A program made the position numbers and the translations under genes. From positions 620,001 through 684,000 of the forward strand of contig NZ_CP113062.1 of NCBI RefSeq assembly GCF_026625765.1: a stretch of 64,000 bases of DNA, in the 5' to 3' direction. This document shows positions 32,301 through 40,100 of the stretch, piece after piece; the stretch's first letter is position 1, and each line of letters starts with the position of its first letter. The DNA is from Frigoribacterium sp. SL97. Lineage in GTDB: Bacteria; Actinomycetota; Actinomycetes; Actinomycetales; Microbacteriaceae. The notes under the pieces are model-generated. The model made no database searches, had not been told where the DNA came from, and worked only from the letters and a program-made list of their open reading frames with translations.

Positions 32301-34065
32301 CGACCATGAAGACGCCGAACAGACCCCGGTCGGGGATGGTGCCCCCGCTCGTCACCGCGAGGCGTTGGGCCCCGGGGCGACCGGTCAGGGTGCCGTGCAC
32401 GCGGTCCCAGACGATGCGAGGTCGCAGCTCGGCGAACTCGTCGGAGGGGTACTTGCCGCTGAGCAGGTCGAGGGTGGCGTCGAAGGCGGAGCGCGGCAGG
32501 GTGGCGAACGGGGCGCTGCGACGCACGGTGTCGAACCAGGCGTCGGCGTCGAGTTCGTCGAGGGCGACGGCCGCGACGGTCTGCTGGGCCAGAACGTCGA
32601 GGGGGTTGGTCGGCACGCGCAGCTCTTCGATGAGCCCGGCGACCATGCGCTCGGCTGCGACGGCGGAGTGGATCAGGTCGGCCCGGTGCTTGGGGAACAG
32701 GACGCCGCGGGAGGTCTCGCCGACCTGGTGCCCGGCGCGGCCGACGCGTTGCAAGCCGCTGGCGACCGACGGCGGCGACTCGACCTGGATGACCAGGTCG
32801 ACCGCACCCATGTCGATGCCGAGCTCGAGCGAGCTCGTGGCGACGACGCAGCGCAGTCGGCCGCTCTTGAGGTCGTCCTCGATGAGGGCGCGTTGGTCTT
32901 TCGACACCGAGCCGTGGTGGGCCCGGGCGAGCAAGGGATCGCTGCCGGCGGTCTGCCCCGAACCGCCCATGAGCTGGGCCGGCGCCCCGCCGCCGACGGC
33001 CGGGTTGCGCTGCGCGGCGGGTGCCGGGGCGAAGGGGTCGACGGCGTCGGCGGCCGCGTCGTCGCCGACCGGGCCGGCGGTGACCAGCTGGCCCCGCGCC
33101 TCCTCGGTGGCACGCTCGGCGGCTTCGAGGTCGCCGCCCTGGCGTTCGATCCAGATGTCGTTGAGGCGGGCCGTGAGGCGTTCGGCCAGGCGGCGTGAGT
33201 TCGAGAAGACGATGGTCGAGCGGTGCGCGGCGATCAGGTCGACGATGCCCTCTTCGACGTGGGGCCAGATGGAGCCCTGCGGCGCGGCGCCGGCGGCCGA
33301 GCCCTCGAGCGGGGCGGCGGTGCCGAGCTCGGTCATGTCGTCGACCGGGACGACGACCCGCAGGTCGAACTTCTTGTCGGCGCGGGGGTTGACGATGGTG
33401 ACCGGTGCCGGGCCGGCGAGGAACCGCGCGACCTCTTCGGGCGGCCGGACGGTCGCGCTGAGCCCGATGCGCTGGGCGGGTTTCTCGAGCATGGCGTCGA
33501 GGCGTTCGAGCGAGAGGGCCAGGTGGGCACCGCGCTTCGTCGAGGCGACGGCGTGGACCTCGTCGATGATGACCGTCTGCACGCCCTTGAGGGTCTCGCG
33601 CGCCTGCGACGTGAGCATGAGGTAGAGCGACTCGGGCGTCGTGATGAGGATGTCGGTCGGCGTGCGGGCGAGACGGCCGCGGTCGCTCGAGCTCGTGTCG
33701 CCGGAGCGCACGCCCACCGTGATGTCGGGAGCCTCGGTGCCCAGGCGTCTCGCGGTCTGGGTGATGCCCACGAGCGGTGAACGGAGGTTGCGTTCGACGT
33801 CGACGCCGAGCGCCTTGAGCGGCGAGATGTAGAGGACCCGGGTGCGGTGCAGCTTCTCGTCGGGCGGGGGTGACGAGGCCAACGAGTCGATCGACCAGAG
33901 GAACGACGCGAGCGTCTTGCCCGAACCGGTCGGCGCGATGACGAGGGCGTGGTCGCCCTGGCTGATGGCCGTCCAGGCGCCTTCTTGAGCCCGGGTCGGC
34001 GCGGCGAACGCCCCCCGGAACCACTCACGGGTCGCGGGGGAGAAGCGGTCGAGCACGTCGGTCAT
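29326..34065 (-). CDS. lhr: Lhr-type ATP-dependent DNA helicase, C-terminus frameshifted
   Basis: A giant superfamily-2 helicase, about 1,580 codons. The core shows Walker A in IAPTGSGKTLASF (about residue 42), DEVH in IIDEVHAVAS, SATVRPPEEVARF, and the C-terminal RecA motifs SSLELGIDMG and QRVGRAGHQ. The winged-helix and Lhr-specific C-terminal half follow. It unwinds DNA and RNA-DNA hybrids in repair. After NPYGAALPWP and an Ala-rich linker the frame changes by one base between about 29430 and 29460: conserved RPGRKAGSLVVLVDGRLVV is only readable in the next frame, and a stop ends that frame at 29354. This frame instead adds an unrelated Arg/Ser tail. Start ATG 34065 has CAGGAT 7 nt upstream. 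Confidence 0.85.
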   Translation of the reverse strand: MTDVLDRFSPATREWFRGAFAAPTRAQEGAWTAISQGDHALVIAPTGSGKTLASFLWSIDSLASSPPPDEKLHRTRVLYISPLKALGVDVERNLRSPLVGITQTARRLGTEAPDITVGVRSGDTSSSDRGRLARTPTDILITTPESLYLMLTSQARETLKGVQTVIIDEVHAVASTKRGAHLALSLERLDAMLEKPAQRIGLSATVRPPEEVARFLAGPAPVTIVNPRADKKFDLRVVVPVDDMTELGTAAPLEGSAAGAAPQGSIWPHVEEGIVDLIAAHRSTIVFSNSRRLAERLTARLNDIWIERQGGDLEAAERATEEARGQLVTAGPVGDDAAADAVDPFAPAPAAQRNPAVGGGAPAQLMGGSGQTAGSDPLLARAHHGSVSKDQRALIEDDLKSGRLRCVVATSSLELGIDMGAVDLVIQVESPPSVASGLQRVGRAGHQVGETSRGVLFPKHRADLIHSAVAAERMVAGLIEELRVPTNPLDVLAQQTVAAVALDELDADAWFDTVRRSAPFATLPRSAFDATLDLLSGKYPSDEFAELRPRIVWDRVHGTLTGRPGAQRLAVTSGGTIPDRGLFGVFMVGEKAARVGELDEEMVYESRVGDVFALGATSWRIEDITHDRVLVSPAYGQPGRVPFWKGDGIGRPAELGKAIGGYVRELSNSSEADATTRVAAGGLDERAARNLIAFLGEQKAATSYVPTDTTLVVERFRDELGDWRLILHSPYGMQVHAPWALAVSARIRDQLGVDGGAMAADDGIVVRIPDTDAEPPGAELFSFELDDLDEIVTEEVGGSALFSSRFRECAARALLLPRYNPGKRSPLWQQRQRSSQLLDVARKYPQFPIVLEAVREVLQDVYDLPALMSLTRDLASRTVRIVETETEVPSPFARSLLFGYVAAFMYEGDSPLAERRAAALSLDSSLLQELLGRAELRELLDADVIDQHELELQRLAPDRRARDIEGVVDLLRLLGPLTTDEIIDRSWLAATLVAGDVAARDDAHRALETALTDLAWSNRVLRFTHAGTVRWAGIEDASRLRDALGVALPIGVPTAFVEPVDDPLGDLIGRFARTHGPFTPAMVADRLGLGTAVVMDTLRKLATQRRVVEGEFRPRQQGSEWCDSEVLRRLRGKSLAALRHEVEPVAPETLGRFLPAWQHVATGLKGSGLRGLDGVVQVVDQLSGVSLPASAWESLILPARVTDYNPSMLDELTATGDVIWSGTGTLPGNDGWVSLHLADGAQVTLPEPSGAETDDLQREVLAALAGGGAYFFRQLSDAVGSTDDDALVTAIWQLVWAGQITNDTFAPLRTQVGGGRTPRPRTPTRSRSSYRSRGRVAMPRQAGPPTVGGRWSLLPLAEPDGTVRAAATAEILLERHGVVTRGAVVNEGVRGGFSTAYKVLSGFEETGRARRGYFVEGLGAAQFATGPTVDRLRSFVRDEGDRRDDDTLVAAGRQRDVPVVTLAATDPANPYGAALPWPGQTLDGASADEAAAVASAAARAATAAAATTATGAGERAEAGSAAGSTRASSGATTVRRATPQEARAARRSPVTARGARPVRSWCSSTGGSSSKWSAAARRC

Positions 34066-34108
34066 CGTTGCCATCCTGCTCTGCACCACCGACATTCCGC
34101 CGAGGGGC

Positions 34109-35308
34109 TCAGCTCAGCACGGTGGCCTCGCCTCGGCGTCCCGAGCGTGCCGCGAACGCGTCCAACGCCTCGAGGACATCGTCCGCGCGCCAGATGGTGC
34201 CCATCTTGTACTCGGCCTTCTCCTTCAGCACTCCCGATTCGACCAGCCGTCGGAGCAGGGGGTAGACGTTGCTCGGGGCGAGCGAGAGCCGGGAAGCGGC
34301 CGTCGTGGCGTCGAGGACGGGTTGGTGGACGAGCAGGTCGAGCAGGCGCCAGACCGACGAGTCGCTCCGCGCGGTGACGCGGGTCGACCAGGATGCCCGG
34401 ACGTCGTGGAGCTCGTCGACGAGCGTCCGGGCGTTCGCGACTGCCCGGAGGGACGCCTCGGCCGTCAATCGCACGATGGGGTCGAGTTCACCTGCCCGGT
34501 ACGCCGTCAAGGCTCGGTGGTAGGCATCGACGTCGGTCAGCAGGCCTGCCGAGACCGGCACCGTCACGGACCGCGTGACCCCCTTGGACCGCAGCATCGC
34601 CTGGGTGAGGGAGCGCCCCGTCCGACCGTTTCCGTCGGTGAACGGATGGATCGTCTCGAACTGGGCGTGCGTCACGGCCGCCTGGACGAGGACGGGCAGG
34701 TCGTCGCGTCGTGCGAATTCCAGGCAGTCGTCGAGGAGTCCGGGGACCCGCGCGCTGACCGGGGCGACGAACTCGGCACCGAGGGGGCTGGTACTGCTCC
34801 GACCGATCCAGACCTGCTCGTTCCGGAGGGCGCCCGGAGTGTGTCGTGGGTCCGCAGCCATCAGCGTGGCGTGCATCGTGAGGACGGACGCCCTGGTCAG
34901 TTCGTCCGCCAGGTCGATCGCGGCCGACATGGCGCGTGTGTTCGCCGCGATCAGGGTCGCGTTGCGCTTGCGTTCATCCCCGAGCTCGGCCGAGAACACG
35001 GATCGGGCGTTGGCGGTCAGGTTCTCGATGCGCGACGAGGCGAGGGCCTCGCTGCGGAGCAGCAGCGGGGCGAAGGCCGCCACTTCGCCGCCGAGGGTGG
35101 CATCGAAGCGAGTCAGTTCGAGAGAGGCGTCCTCGGCCAGAGCGCGGACCTCGGGCGACGGAGCGGGGTCGAGTGCGCCGATGAGGGGCGGCACCGCCGC
35201 GCGGAACACGGTCGACCCGAACGGCTCGGCACGGAATCCGGCCGTCGGGCGACCGGACGGCACCCATGCGACCTCTTCGTGGTCGAGCGGCGGCCAGGTG
35301 GCGGTCAC
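34109..35308 (-). CDS. Fic-domain protein with C-terminal winged helix
   Basis: A 399-residue Fic/DOC-family protein, expected to transfer AMP or a similar nucleotide moiety to a protein hydroxyl. The active site is HPFTDGNGRTGR (near residues 229-240). An N-terminal inhibitory helix motif is visible in ASSRIENLTANA (SxxIEN-type, near residue 95), so the protein is of the self-inhibited class with an N-terminal guard. The last 100 residues form a winged-helix DNA-binding domain (TTAASRLSLAPSNVYPLLRRLVESGVLKE). It starts at a GTG 3 nt before an AT-rich repeat region that may be its own operator. Confidence 0.88.
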   Translation of the reverse strand: MTATWPPLDHEEVAWVPSGRPTAGFRAEPFGSTVFRAAVPPLIGALDPAPSPEVRALAEDASLELTRFDATLGGEVAAFAPLLLRSEALASSRIENLTANARSVFSAELGDERKRNATLIAANTRAMSAAIDLADELTRASVLTMHATLMAADPRHTPGALRNEQVWIGRSSTSPLGAEFVAPVSARVPGLLDDCLEFARRDDLPVLVQAAVTHAQFETIHPFTDGNGRTGRSLTQAMLRSKGVTRSVTVPVSAGLLTDVDAYHRALTAYRAGELDPIVRLTAEASLRAVANARTLVDELHDVRASWSTRVTARSDSSVWRLLDLLVHQPVLDATTAASRLSLAPSNVYPLLRRLVESGVLKEKAEYKMGTIWRADDVLEALDAFAARSGRRGEATVLS

Positions 35309-35310
35309 GG

Positions 35311-35372
35311 CACCTCACAAGTCAGAATCCGAGCGCGTACTTTTATGACTTATCACCTCAAGTCATAATTCG
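35311..35372. promoter_or_regulatory. AT-rich operator-like repeats upstream of fic
   Basis: TATGACTT (35344-35351) and AAGTCATA (35360-35367) form a perfect 8-bp inverted repeat with an 8-nt spacer. The block CACCTCAAGTCATAATTCG (35354-35372) is repeated imperfectly at 35311-35331. The base composition is far below the surroundings. It is a probable promoter/operator for fic, whose own winged helix is the obvious candidate binder. Confidence 0.55.
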
Positions 35373-35437
35373 CTGGCACGAGATTATGGTGTCTCCACCC
35401 GGTGTGCAACCTCGCCGACCGTGTCGGTCGCCCCGGC

Positions 35438-35443
35438 TACGGT
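35438..35443 (+). promoter_or_regulatory. -10 box (TACGGT) of azoR
   Basis: TACGGT lies 6 nt before the ATG at 35450, the leaderless pattern. Confidence 0.5.
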
Positions 35444-35449
35444 GGGCGC

Positions 35450-36094
35450 ATGCCGAACCTGCTCCACCTCGACTCGTCCGCCGACCTCACGACGAGCCGC
35501 TCCCGTGCGATCACCGCCGCGTTCGCCGACGCCTGGCGCGACCTCGGCGCCGACCACGCGGTCACCCGGCGCGACCTGCACGTCGACCCGCTGCCTCACC
35601 TGAGCGACAGCTCGTTGCACTGGCCGCCGCGGCTCCGGCAGCCGGGCGACGCCCCCGATCCCGCCCACGAGGCCCTGCAGCAGGCCCTGATCGCCGAGCT
35701 CGTCGCCGCCGACGTCGTCCTGATCGGTGCGCCGCTCTACAACTACTCGCTGCCCTCGACGCTCAAGGCCTGGGTCGACAACGTCCACCTGCCCGGCGTC
35801 ACCGCGCCCTTCGACGGCGACGACCAGCAGCCGATGCTCGGACGACCCGCGGTCGTGGTGACCAGCCGCGGCGGCGTCTACGACGACGGCACGCCCACGG
35901 CCGGCTGGGACCACGCCACCCCGGTCCTCGAGATCGTCCTGGGGGCGACGCTCGGCATGCGCGTCGAGACGATCGCGACGAACCTCACGCTCAGCGACCG
36001 GCTGCCGATGCCCGAGGCCGCCCGCGAGCGAGCGACGCGCGAACTGCGAGAGGCGAAGGAGGCGGCGGTCGCCTCGGCTCGTCGCCTCGGGTGA
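35450..36094 (+). CDS. azoR: FMN-dependent NADH-azoreductase
   Basis: A 214-residue flavodoxin-fold quinone/azo-reductase. The N-terminal LLHLDSSADLTTSRSRAITAAFADAW binds the flavin phosphate; the isoalloxazine loops are GAPLYNYSLPSTLKAWVDNV (residues 98-117) and VTSRGGVY, both diagnostic for AzoR. The enzyme passes electrons from NADH via FMN to azo dyes or quinones, mostly as protection from quinone stress. It stops in GTGA, overlapping the next gene's start by 4 bases, so the two are translationally coupled. Confidence 0.88.
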   Translation: MPNLLHLDSSADLTTSRSRAITAAFADAWRDLGADHAVTRRDLHVDPLPHLSDSSLHWPPRLRQPGDAPDPAHEALQQALIAELVAADVVLIGAPLYNYSLPSTLKAWVDNVHLPGVTAPFDGDDQQPMLGRPAVVVTSRGGVYDDGTPTAGWDHATPVLEIVLGATLGMRVETIATNLTLSDRLPMPEAARERATRELREAKEAAVASARRLG

Positions 36095-36321
36095 CCGTGT
36101 CGTCGCGTCGACGAGGCGGCCGTCGGGCCGGGGCCGCACGCCGCGTGAAGTCGGTCGTCGCGCGCGTGTTCGGCATGCTGGCCGCGGCTCTCGCGATCGT
36201 CGGACTCGTCCGGCTCCTGCAGGGGCAGGCCGGGTTCGGGGCGGCGTTCCTCTTCGCGGCGTTCGTCTCGGTCGTCGTCGCCTACGCGCTGGTCCGCAGC
36301 GTGAACGCGTCGCGCCGCTGA
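36091..36321 (+). CDS. small two-helix membrane protein
   Basis: A 76-residue protein of unknown function. A very basic first 24 residues (SSRRRGGRRAGAARR) is followed by two membrane helices (about 27-44, VFGMLAAALAIVGLV, and 50-70, FGAAFLFAAFVSVVVAYAL) and a short basic tail. The GTG start overlaps the azoR stop (GTGA), which supports it; internal GTGs at 36097 and 36145 are alternatives. It may anchor or modulate something at the membrane, but nothing ties it to azoreductase chemically. Confidence 0.6.
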   Translation: MTVSSRRRGGRRAGAARRVKSVVARVFGMLAAALAIVGLVRLLQGQAGFGAAFLFAAFVSVVVAYALVRSVNASRR

Positions 36322-36358
36322 GCCCCTGCAGTCTGGGCGGGTCGGCGGGCGGCGTGGC

Positions 36359-36364
36359 TAGGCT
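36359..36364 (+). promoter_or_regulatory. -10 box (TAGGCT) of the aldo/keto reductase gene
   Basis: TAGGCT lies 7 nt before the ATG at 36372. Confidence 0.5.
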
Positions 36365-36371
36365 CGACGGC

Positions 36372-37370
36372 ATGCAGAGCCGCACCCTCGGAACCCGTTC
36401 ACCCTTCCTCGCCGACCGTCCCGTCTCGGTCATCGGTCTCGGCACCTGGCAGCTCGGTGCCGACTGGGGCGACGTCAGCGAGAGCGACGCGCTCGACGTG
36501 CTGGGCGCCTCCGTCGAGTCCGGGGTGACCTTCTTCGACACCGCCGACGTGTACGGCGACGGGCGCAGCGAGCAGATCATCGGGCGCTTCCGTGCGTCGA
36601 ACCCCGACGTGCCCCTCACTGTCGCGACGAAGATGGGCCGTCGGCTCGACCAGGTGCCGTCGAACTACGTCCGCGACAACTTCGTGGCCTGGACCGACCG
36701 TTCGCGTCGCAACCTCGGCGTCGACACGCTCGACCTGGTGCAGCTGCACTGCCCGCCCACCCCCGTCTTCGAGAGCGATGCGGTCTACGACGCCCTCGAC
36801 GAGCTGGTCGAGAACGGTGCGATCCGTGCCTACGGCGTCAGCGTCGAGGAGACCGCCCAGGCCCTCACCGCCATCGCCCGACCGAACCTCGCGACCGTGC
36901 AGATCATCTTCAACGCGTTCCGTCTCAAGCCCCTCGACGAGGTGCTGCCGACCGCACGACGGGCCGGCGTCGGCATCATCGCGCGCGTCCCCCTCGCCAG
37001 CGGACTGCTGTCGGGCACGTACACGACCGAGACGACGTTCGCCGAGAACGACCACCGCACGTACAACCGCCACGGCGAGGCCTTCGACCAGGGCGAGACC
37101 TTCAGCGGTGTCGACTTCGAGCAGGGCGTCGCCGCCGCGCAGGAGTTCGCCGCGGCCGTGCCCGACGGCGTCACCGTGCCGCAGGCCGCCCTCGCGTGGA
37201 TCGTCGAGCAGCCGGGCGTCAGCACGGTCATCCCCGGAGCGCGCAACGTCGCGCAGGCCACGGCGAACGCCGCGGCCGGCAGCGTCGGCGAGCTCGACGA
37301 CGGGCTCGACAGCGAGGTCGTCCGCATCTACGACCAGTACTTCCGCGAGGCCGTCCACCCCCGCTGGTAG
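36372..37370 (+). CDS. aldo/keto reductase
   Basis: A 332-residue TIM-barrel NADP(H)-dependent oxidoreductase. The active-site stretch is FFDTADVYGDGRSEQIIG (Asp and Tyr at about residues 56-61); the catalytic Lys is in VATKMGRR and the His in LVQLHCPP. Cofactor binding is in RVPLASGLLSG and VIPGARNVAQATAN near the C-terminus. It belongs to the AKR11/12-like bacterial group that reduces aldehydes, ketones or sugars; the substrate is not readable. It is a single-gene unit with its own leaderless-type promoter and is convergent with the PAP2 gene at a distance of 27 bp. Confidence 0.88.
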   Translation: MQSRTLGTRSPFLADRPVSVIGLGTWQLGADWGDVSESDALDVLGASVESGVTFFDTADVYGDGRSEQIIGRFRASNPDVPLTVATKMGRRLDQVPSNYVRDNFVAWTDRSRRNLGVDTLDLVQLHCPPTPVFESDAVYDALDELVENGAIRAYGVSVEETAQALTAIARPNLATVQIIFNAFRLKPLDEVLPTARRAGVGIIARVPLASGLLSGTYTTETTFAENDHRTYNRHGEAFDQGETFSGVDFEQGVAAAQEFAAAVPDGVTVPQAALAWIVEQPGVSTVIPGARNVAQATANAAAGSVGELDDGLDSEVVRIYDQYFREAVHPRW

Positions 37371-37397
37371 ACCGGGTGCCGGCGGGCCGGCCCGGGG

Positions 37398-37970
37398 TCA
37401 GCGCCCGCGCGGTGCCGACACGAGTCGGCCCAGCAGTGCGACGCCCGACCCGATGAGCAGCCCGCCGACGACGTCGGACGTCCAGTGCGCCCCCACGTGG
37501 AGGCGCGACCACGAGACCGCACCGGCCAGCGGCAACAAGGCTGCCGCGGCTCCCGGCGACTCGATCGCGACGCCCGTCACGAAGCCGGCGGCACAGGCCG
37601 CGTGGCCGGACGGGAACGACGCGGACAGCGGCTGGCTGCGCAGACGTCGCTCGATCGGGACGTCGTCGATCAGGGGCCGGTTGCCGCCGAAGATGCGCTT
37701 GCCGACGATGTTCGCCATGGCGCTGGCGAAACCGAGCGACAGGGTGCCCCGCACCGCGGCACGACGCTGGCCGACGAGGGCGAGTCCCGCGGCGACCGCG
37801 GCCCACAAGAGTCCGTGGTCGGCGAAGTGGCTGAGGCGGCTGAGGTTGCGGTCGACGACCGGCACTCCTCGGACCGAGTTGATGCGTTTCGCGGCCCGTC
37901 GGTCGGCGCGCAGCACCCAGGCGGGCAGGACCTGACGGGGAGTCTCGGAAGGCAGTGGCAGCAGGGGCAC
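37398..37970 (-). CDS. PAP2-family membrane phosphatase
   Basis: A 190-residue membrane protein with the three phosphatidic-acid-phosphatase motifs: GKRIFGGNRP (K-x6-R-P, about residues 90-99), PSGH (about 120-123) and SRLHVGAHWTSD (about 154-165), containing the catalytic His and Asp. At least four hydrophobic segments surround them. Such enzymes remove phosphate from lipid phosphates, including undecaprenyl pyrophosphate, on the outer face. The GTG start at 37970 is supported by TACGGT 6 nt upstream. One dispersed motif lies between this promoter and the divergent dehydrogenase. Confidence 0.85.
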   Translation of the reverse strand: MPLLPLPSETPRQVLPAWVLRADRRAAKRINSVRGVPVVDRNLSRLSHFADHGLLWAAVAAGLALVGQRRAAVRGTLSLGFASAMANIVGKRIFGGNRPLIDDVPIERRLRSQPLSASFPSGHAACAAGFVTGVAIESPGAAAALLPLAGAVSWSRLHVGAHWTSDVVGGLLIGSGVALLGRLVSAPRGR

Positions 37971-37976
37971 GCGACC

Positions 37977-37982
37977 ACCGTA
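37977..37982 (-). promoter_or_regulatory. -10 box (TACGGT) of the PAP2 gene
   Basis: TACGGT on the minus strand, 6 nt before the GTG at 37970. Confidence 0.5.
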
Positions 37983-38104
37983 TCTTTCCCCGGGGGTGGT
38001 GCCGCGCCTCCTCGGTTCCTGTCGTCGCTCCGCGCCGTCGACGTCACCCCCGACCGGGGTACAAGCTGGGCCGGCGCGCCCACTCCGCCGCGTACACCGG
38101 GGGC

Positions 38105-38998
38105 ATGGCAGACAACATGTACACCCCGCAGAACCCCGTCACCCAGTACCCCCAGCCTCCGTTCGAGCACCAGCAGCAGAGCGCTCCCGGCGACGTCCAC
38201 GCCATGAAGCCCGAGCCCGACCACGGCGAGACCAGCTACGTCGGCAGCGGTCGCCTCGCCGGCCGCAAGGCCCTCGTCACCGGTGCCGACAGCGGCATCG
38301 GCCGCGCGACGGCCATCGCCTTCGCCCGCGAGGGTGCCGACGTCGCGCTGAGCTACCTCGCCGAGGAGCAGTCCCAGGCCGAGGAGGTCGCCGCACTCGT
38401 CCGCGAGGCAGGTCGTACCGCCGTGCTGTTGCCCGGCGACCTGCAGGTCGAGCAGACCAACGTCGACGTCGTCGAGAAGACGGTCGCCGAGCTCGGTGGC
38501 CTCGACATCCTGGCGATCATCGCCGGCGTCATGCCGACCGTCAGCAGCATCGACGACTTCGAGACCGAGACGCTCGACCACGTCCTCAAGGCCAACATCT
38601 ACCCGCTGTTCTGGTTGACCAAGGCCGCCTCGACGCACCTGAAGCCAGGGGCCTCGATCATCACGACCTCGTCGATCCAGGGCTTCCAGCCCTCGCCCGA
38701 CCTCGCCGAGTACGCCGTGTCGAAGGCCGGCATCGCGAACTGGACCCGGGCCATGGCCCAGCAGCTGGCCGAACGCGGCATCCGCGTCAACGGCGTCGCG
38801 CCCGGCCCCGTCTGGACGCCGCTGCAGCCCGCCTTCGTGCCGAACGAGAAGATCGAGAGCTTCGGCTCGGAGGCCGCCTACGGCCGCCCGGGCCAGGCCG
38901 TCGAGCTCGCCCCGTCGTTCGTCTTCCTGGCGAGCCAGGAGTCGAGCTACATCAGCGGCGAGACCATCGCCGTGACGGGTGGCACGCCGATCCACTGA
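38105..38998 (+). CDS. short-chain dehydrogenase, YghA-like long form
   Basis: A 297-residue short-chain dehydrogenase with an N-terminal tail of about 45 residues (PQNPVTQYPQPPFEHQQQ, then PEPDHGETSYVGSGRLAGR), as in the YghA/general-stress YhdF/YdaD group. The Rossmann motif is TGADSGIGRAT; the catalytic set is Ser in TTSSIQGF and YAVSK. The end, SSYISGETIAVTGGTPIH, is typical of the group. These enzymes are induced by salt or ethanol stress in other bacteria; the substrate is unclear. The start ATG follows GGGGGC weakly. Confidence 0.88.
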   Translation: MADNMYTPQNPVTQYPQPPFEHQQQSAPGDVHAMKPEPDHGETSYVGSGRLAGRKALVTGADSGIGRATAIAFAREGADVALSYLAEEQSQAEEVAALVREAGRTAVLLPGDLQVEQTNVDVVEKTVAELGGLDILAIIAGVMPTVSSIDDFETETLDHVLKANIYPLFWLTKAASTHLKPGASIITTSSIQGFQPSPDLAEYAVSKAGIANWTRAMAQQLAERGIRVNGVAPGPVWTPLQPAFVPNEKIESFGSEAAYGRPGQAVELAPSFVFLASQESSYISGETIAVTGGTPIH

Positions 38999-39013
38999 TC
39001 ACCCTCCGCCCTC

Positions 39014-39081
39014 GAGGACGCCGTCCAGTGGACCGGGCCCCGCGACACCACGCGGTGCCCCGTCCGCTGGGCGGCGTCCTC
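39014..39081 (+). terminator. long stem-loop behind the YghA-like gene
   Basis: GAGGACGCCGTCCAGTGGAC and, mirrored, the segment ending GGGCGGCGTCCTC form a stem of about 20 bp with few mismatches, 15 nt after the stop. It is a terminator or 3' stabiliser, followed by a tandem array. Confidence 0.65.
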
Positions 39082-39126
39082 GCGCGCGAGGCGGGCGAGG
39101 TGGGCGAGGTGACCCCCCCAATTCGG

Positions 39127-39211
39127 ACCGGCGGGCGTGGGTCCACCCGGCCCGCACCGGCGGGCGTGGTCCACACGGCCCGCACCTGCGGGGCAGGTCC
39201 GACAGGCCCGC
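39127..39211. repeat. 28/29-bp tandem repeat, 3 copies
   Basis: Units start ACCGGCGGGCGTGG (39127 and 39156) and ACCTGCGGGGC (39184), each ending CGGCCCGC or CAGGCCCGC. The array lies in the gap between convergent genes. Confidence 0.7.
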
Positions 39212-39242
39212 ACCGCCTGGCCCGAGCCGGGCTGGGCCCGGC

Positions 39243-40100
39243 TCAGGGGTGCCGCACGCCCTCGCCCGCGATCACGGCCCGGTACCCCTCGCGGAAGGTC
39301 GGGTACTCGAAGGTGAATCCCGTGCCGCGTAGTCGTGCGTTCGACAACCGCTTGTCGCCGCCCGCCTGACGACCCCGAGGAGGCGCGCTCGGCGGCACGG
39401 GCGACCCCAGTTCGTCGGCCACGAACGCCAGCACGTCGTCGAGCCTCGACGGCTCGTCGTCGACCCCCACGTACAGGACGTCGGTCGGCTCCGAGGTGGT
39501 GGTGAGGTGCACGATCGCGGCCGCCGCGTCGTCACGGTGGATGCGGTTCGTGTGGGGAGAGCTGCCGGCCGGCTCGGCCAGCCGCGCGTCACCGTCGCGC
39601 ACCTGGGTGATCAGTCGCTCCCGGCCCGGGCCGTAGATGCCGCCGAGGCGCAGGACGATGCCGTCGGGACGACGTGCGTGCAGCAGGGCCTCGGCCTCGA
39701 GGATGACCTCGGCCGTGGGGGAGGCACCGGTCGCCGGCGTGGTCTCGTCGACGACGCTGCCGTCGTCGACGTCGTACACGGCGGTCGACGAGACGAACAG
39801 CACCCGGGCGTCGACCGCCCCGGCCTCGTCGAGTGCGTCGAGGACGTTCCGCAGGCCGTCGACGTAGGACGCCCGGTAGGTGTCGACGTCGCGGGACCCG
39901 GCCGAGAGGGCGACGACGACGATCTCGGTGTCGGCGGGCAGCGTGGGGCGGGTGTTGCTCAGGTCGATCGAGACTCCCTCGATCGAGGTCGGCAGCTTGC
40001 CCGCCGAGCGACGGAGGCCGAGGACGCGCTGCCCGAGGGCGACGAACCGCAGGGCGGCCTCGGTGCCGAGGTCGCCGCAGCCGGCGAGGACGACGGTCAC
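39243..40100 (-). CDS. NAD-dependent epimerase/dehydratase-like protein (YeeZ-like)
   Basis: A 285-residue extended short-chain dehydrogenase-like protein. The nucleotide-binding start is VVLAGCGDLGTEAALRF (GxGxxG, residues 6-11), followed by VLFVSSTAVYDVDDGSVVDE and RLGGIYGPGRERL, the epimerase-like segments with Ser/Thr and Tyr at the active site. Only YGPG rather than a full YxxxK is clear, so catalysis is uncertain; YeeZ-type proteins are of unknown function. The stop TGA and the iminopeptidase gene overlap: its GTG start overlaps the stop of the upstream pip gene by 4 bases (GTGA), so it is translationally coupled to it. Confidence 0.75.
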   Translation of the reverse strand: MTVVLAGCGDLGTEAALRFVALGQRVLGLRRSAGKLPTSIEGVSIDLSNTRPTLPADTEIVVVALSAGSRDVDTYRASYVDGLRNVLDALDEAGAVDARVLFVSSTAVYDVDDGSVVDETTPATGASPTAEVILEAEALLHARRPDGIVLRLGGIYGPGRERLITQVRDGDARLAEPAGSSPHTNRIHRDDAAAAIVHLTTTSEPTDVLYVGVDDEPSRLDDVLAFVADELGSPVPPSAPPRGRQAGGDKRLSNARLRGTGFTFEYPTFREGYRAVIAGEGVRHP

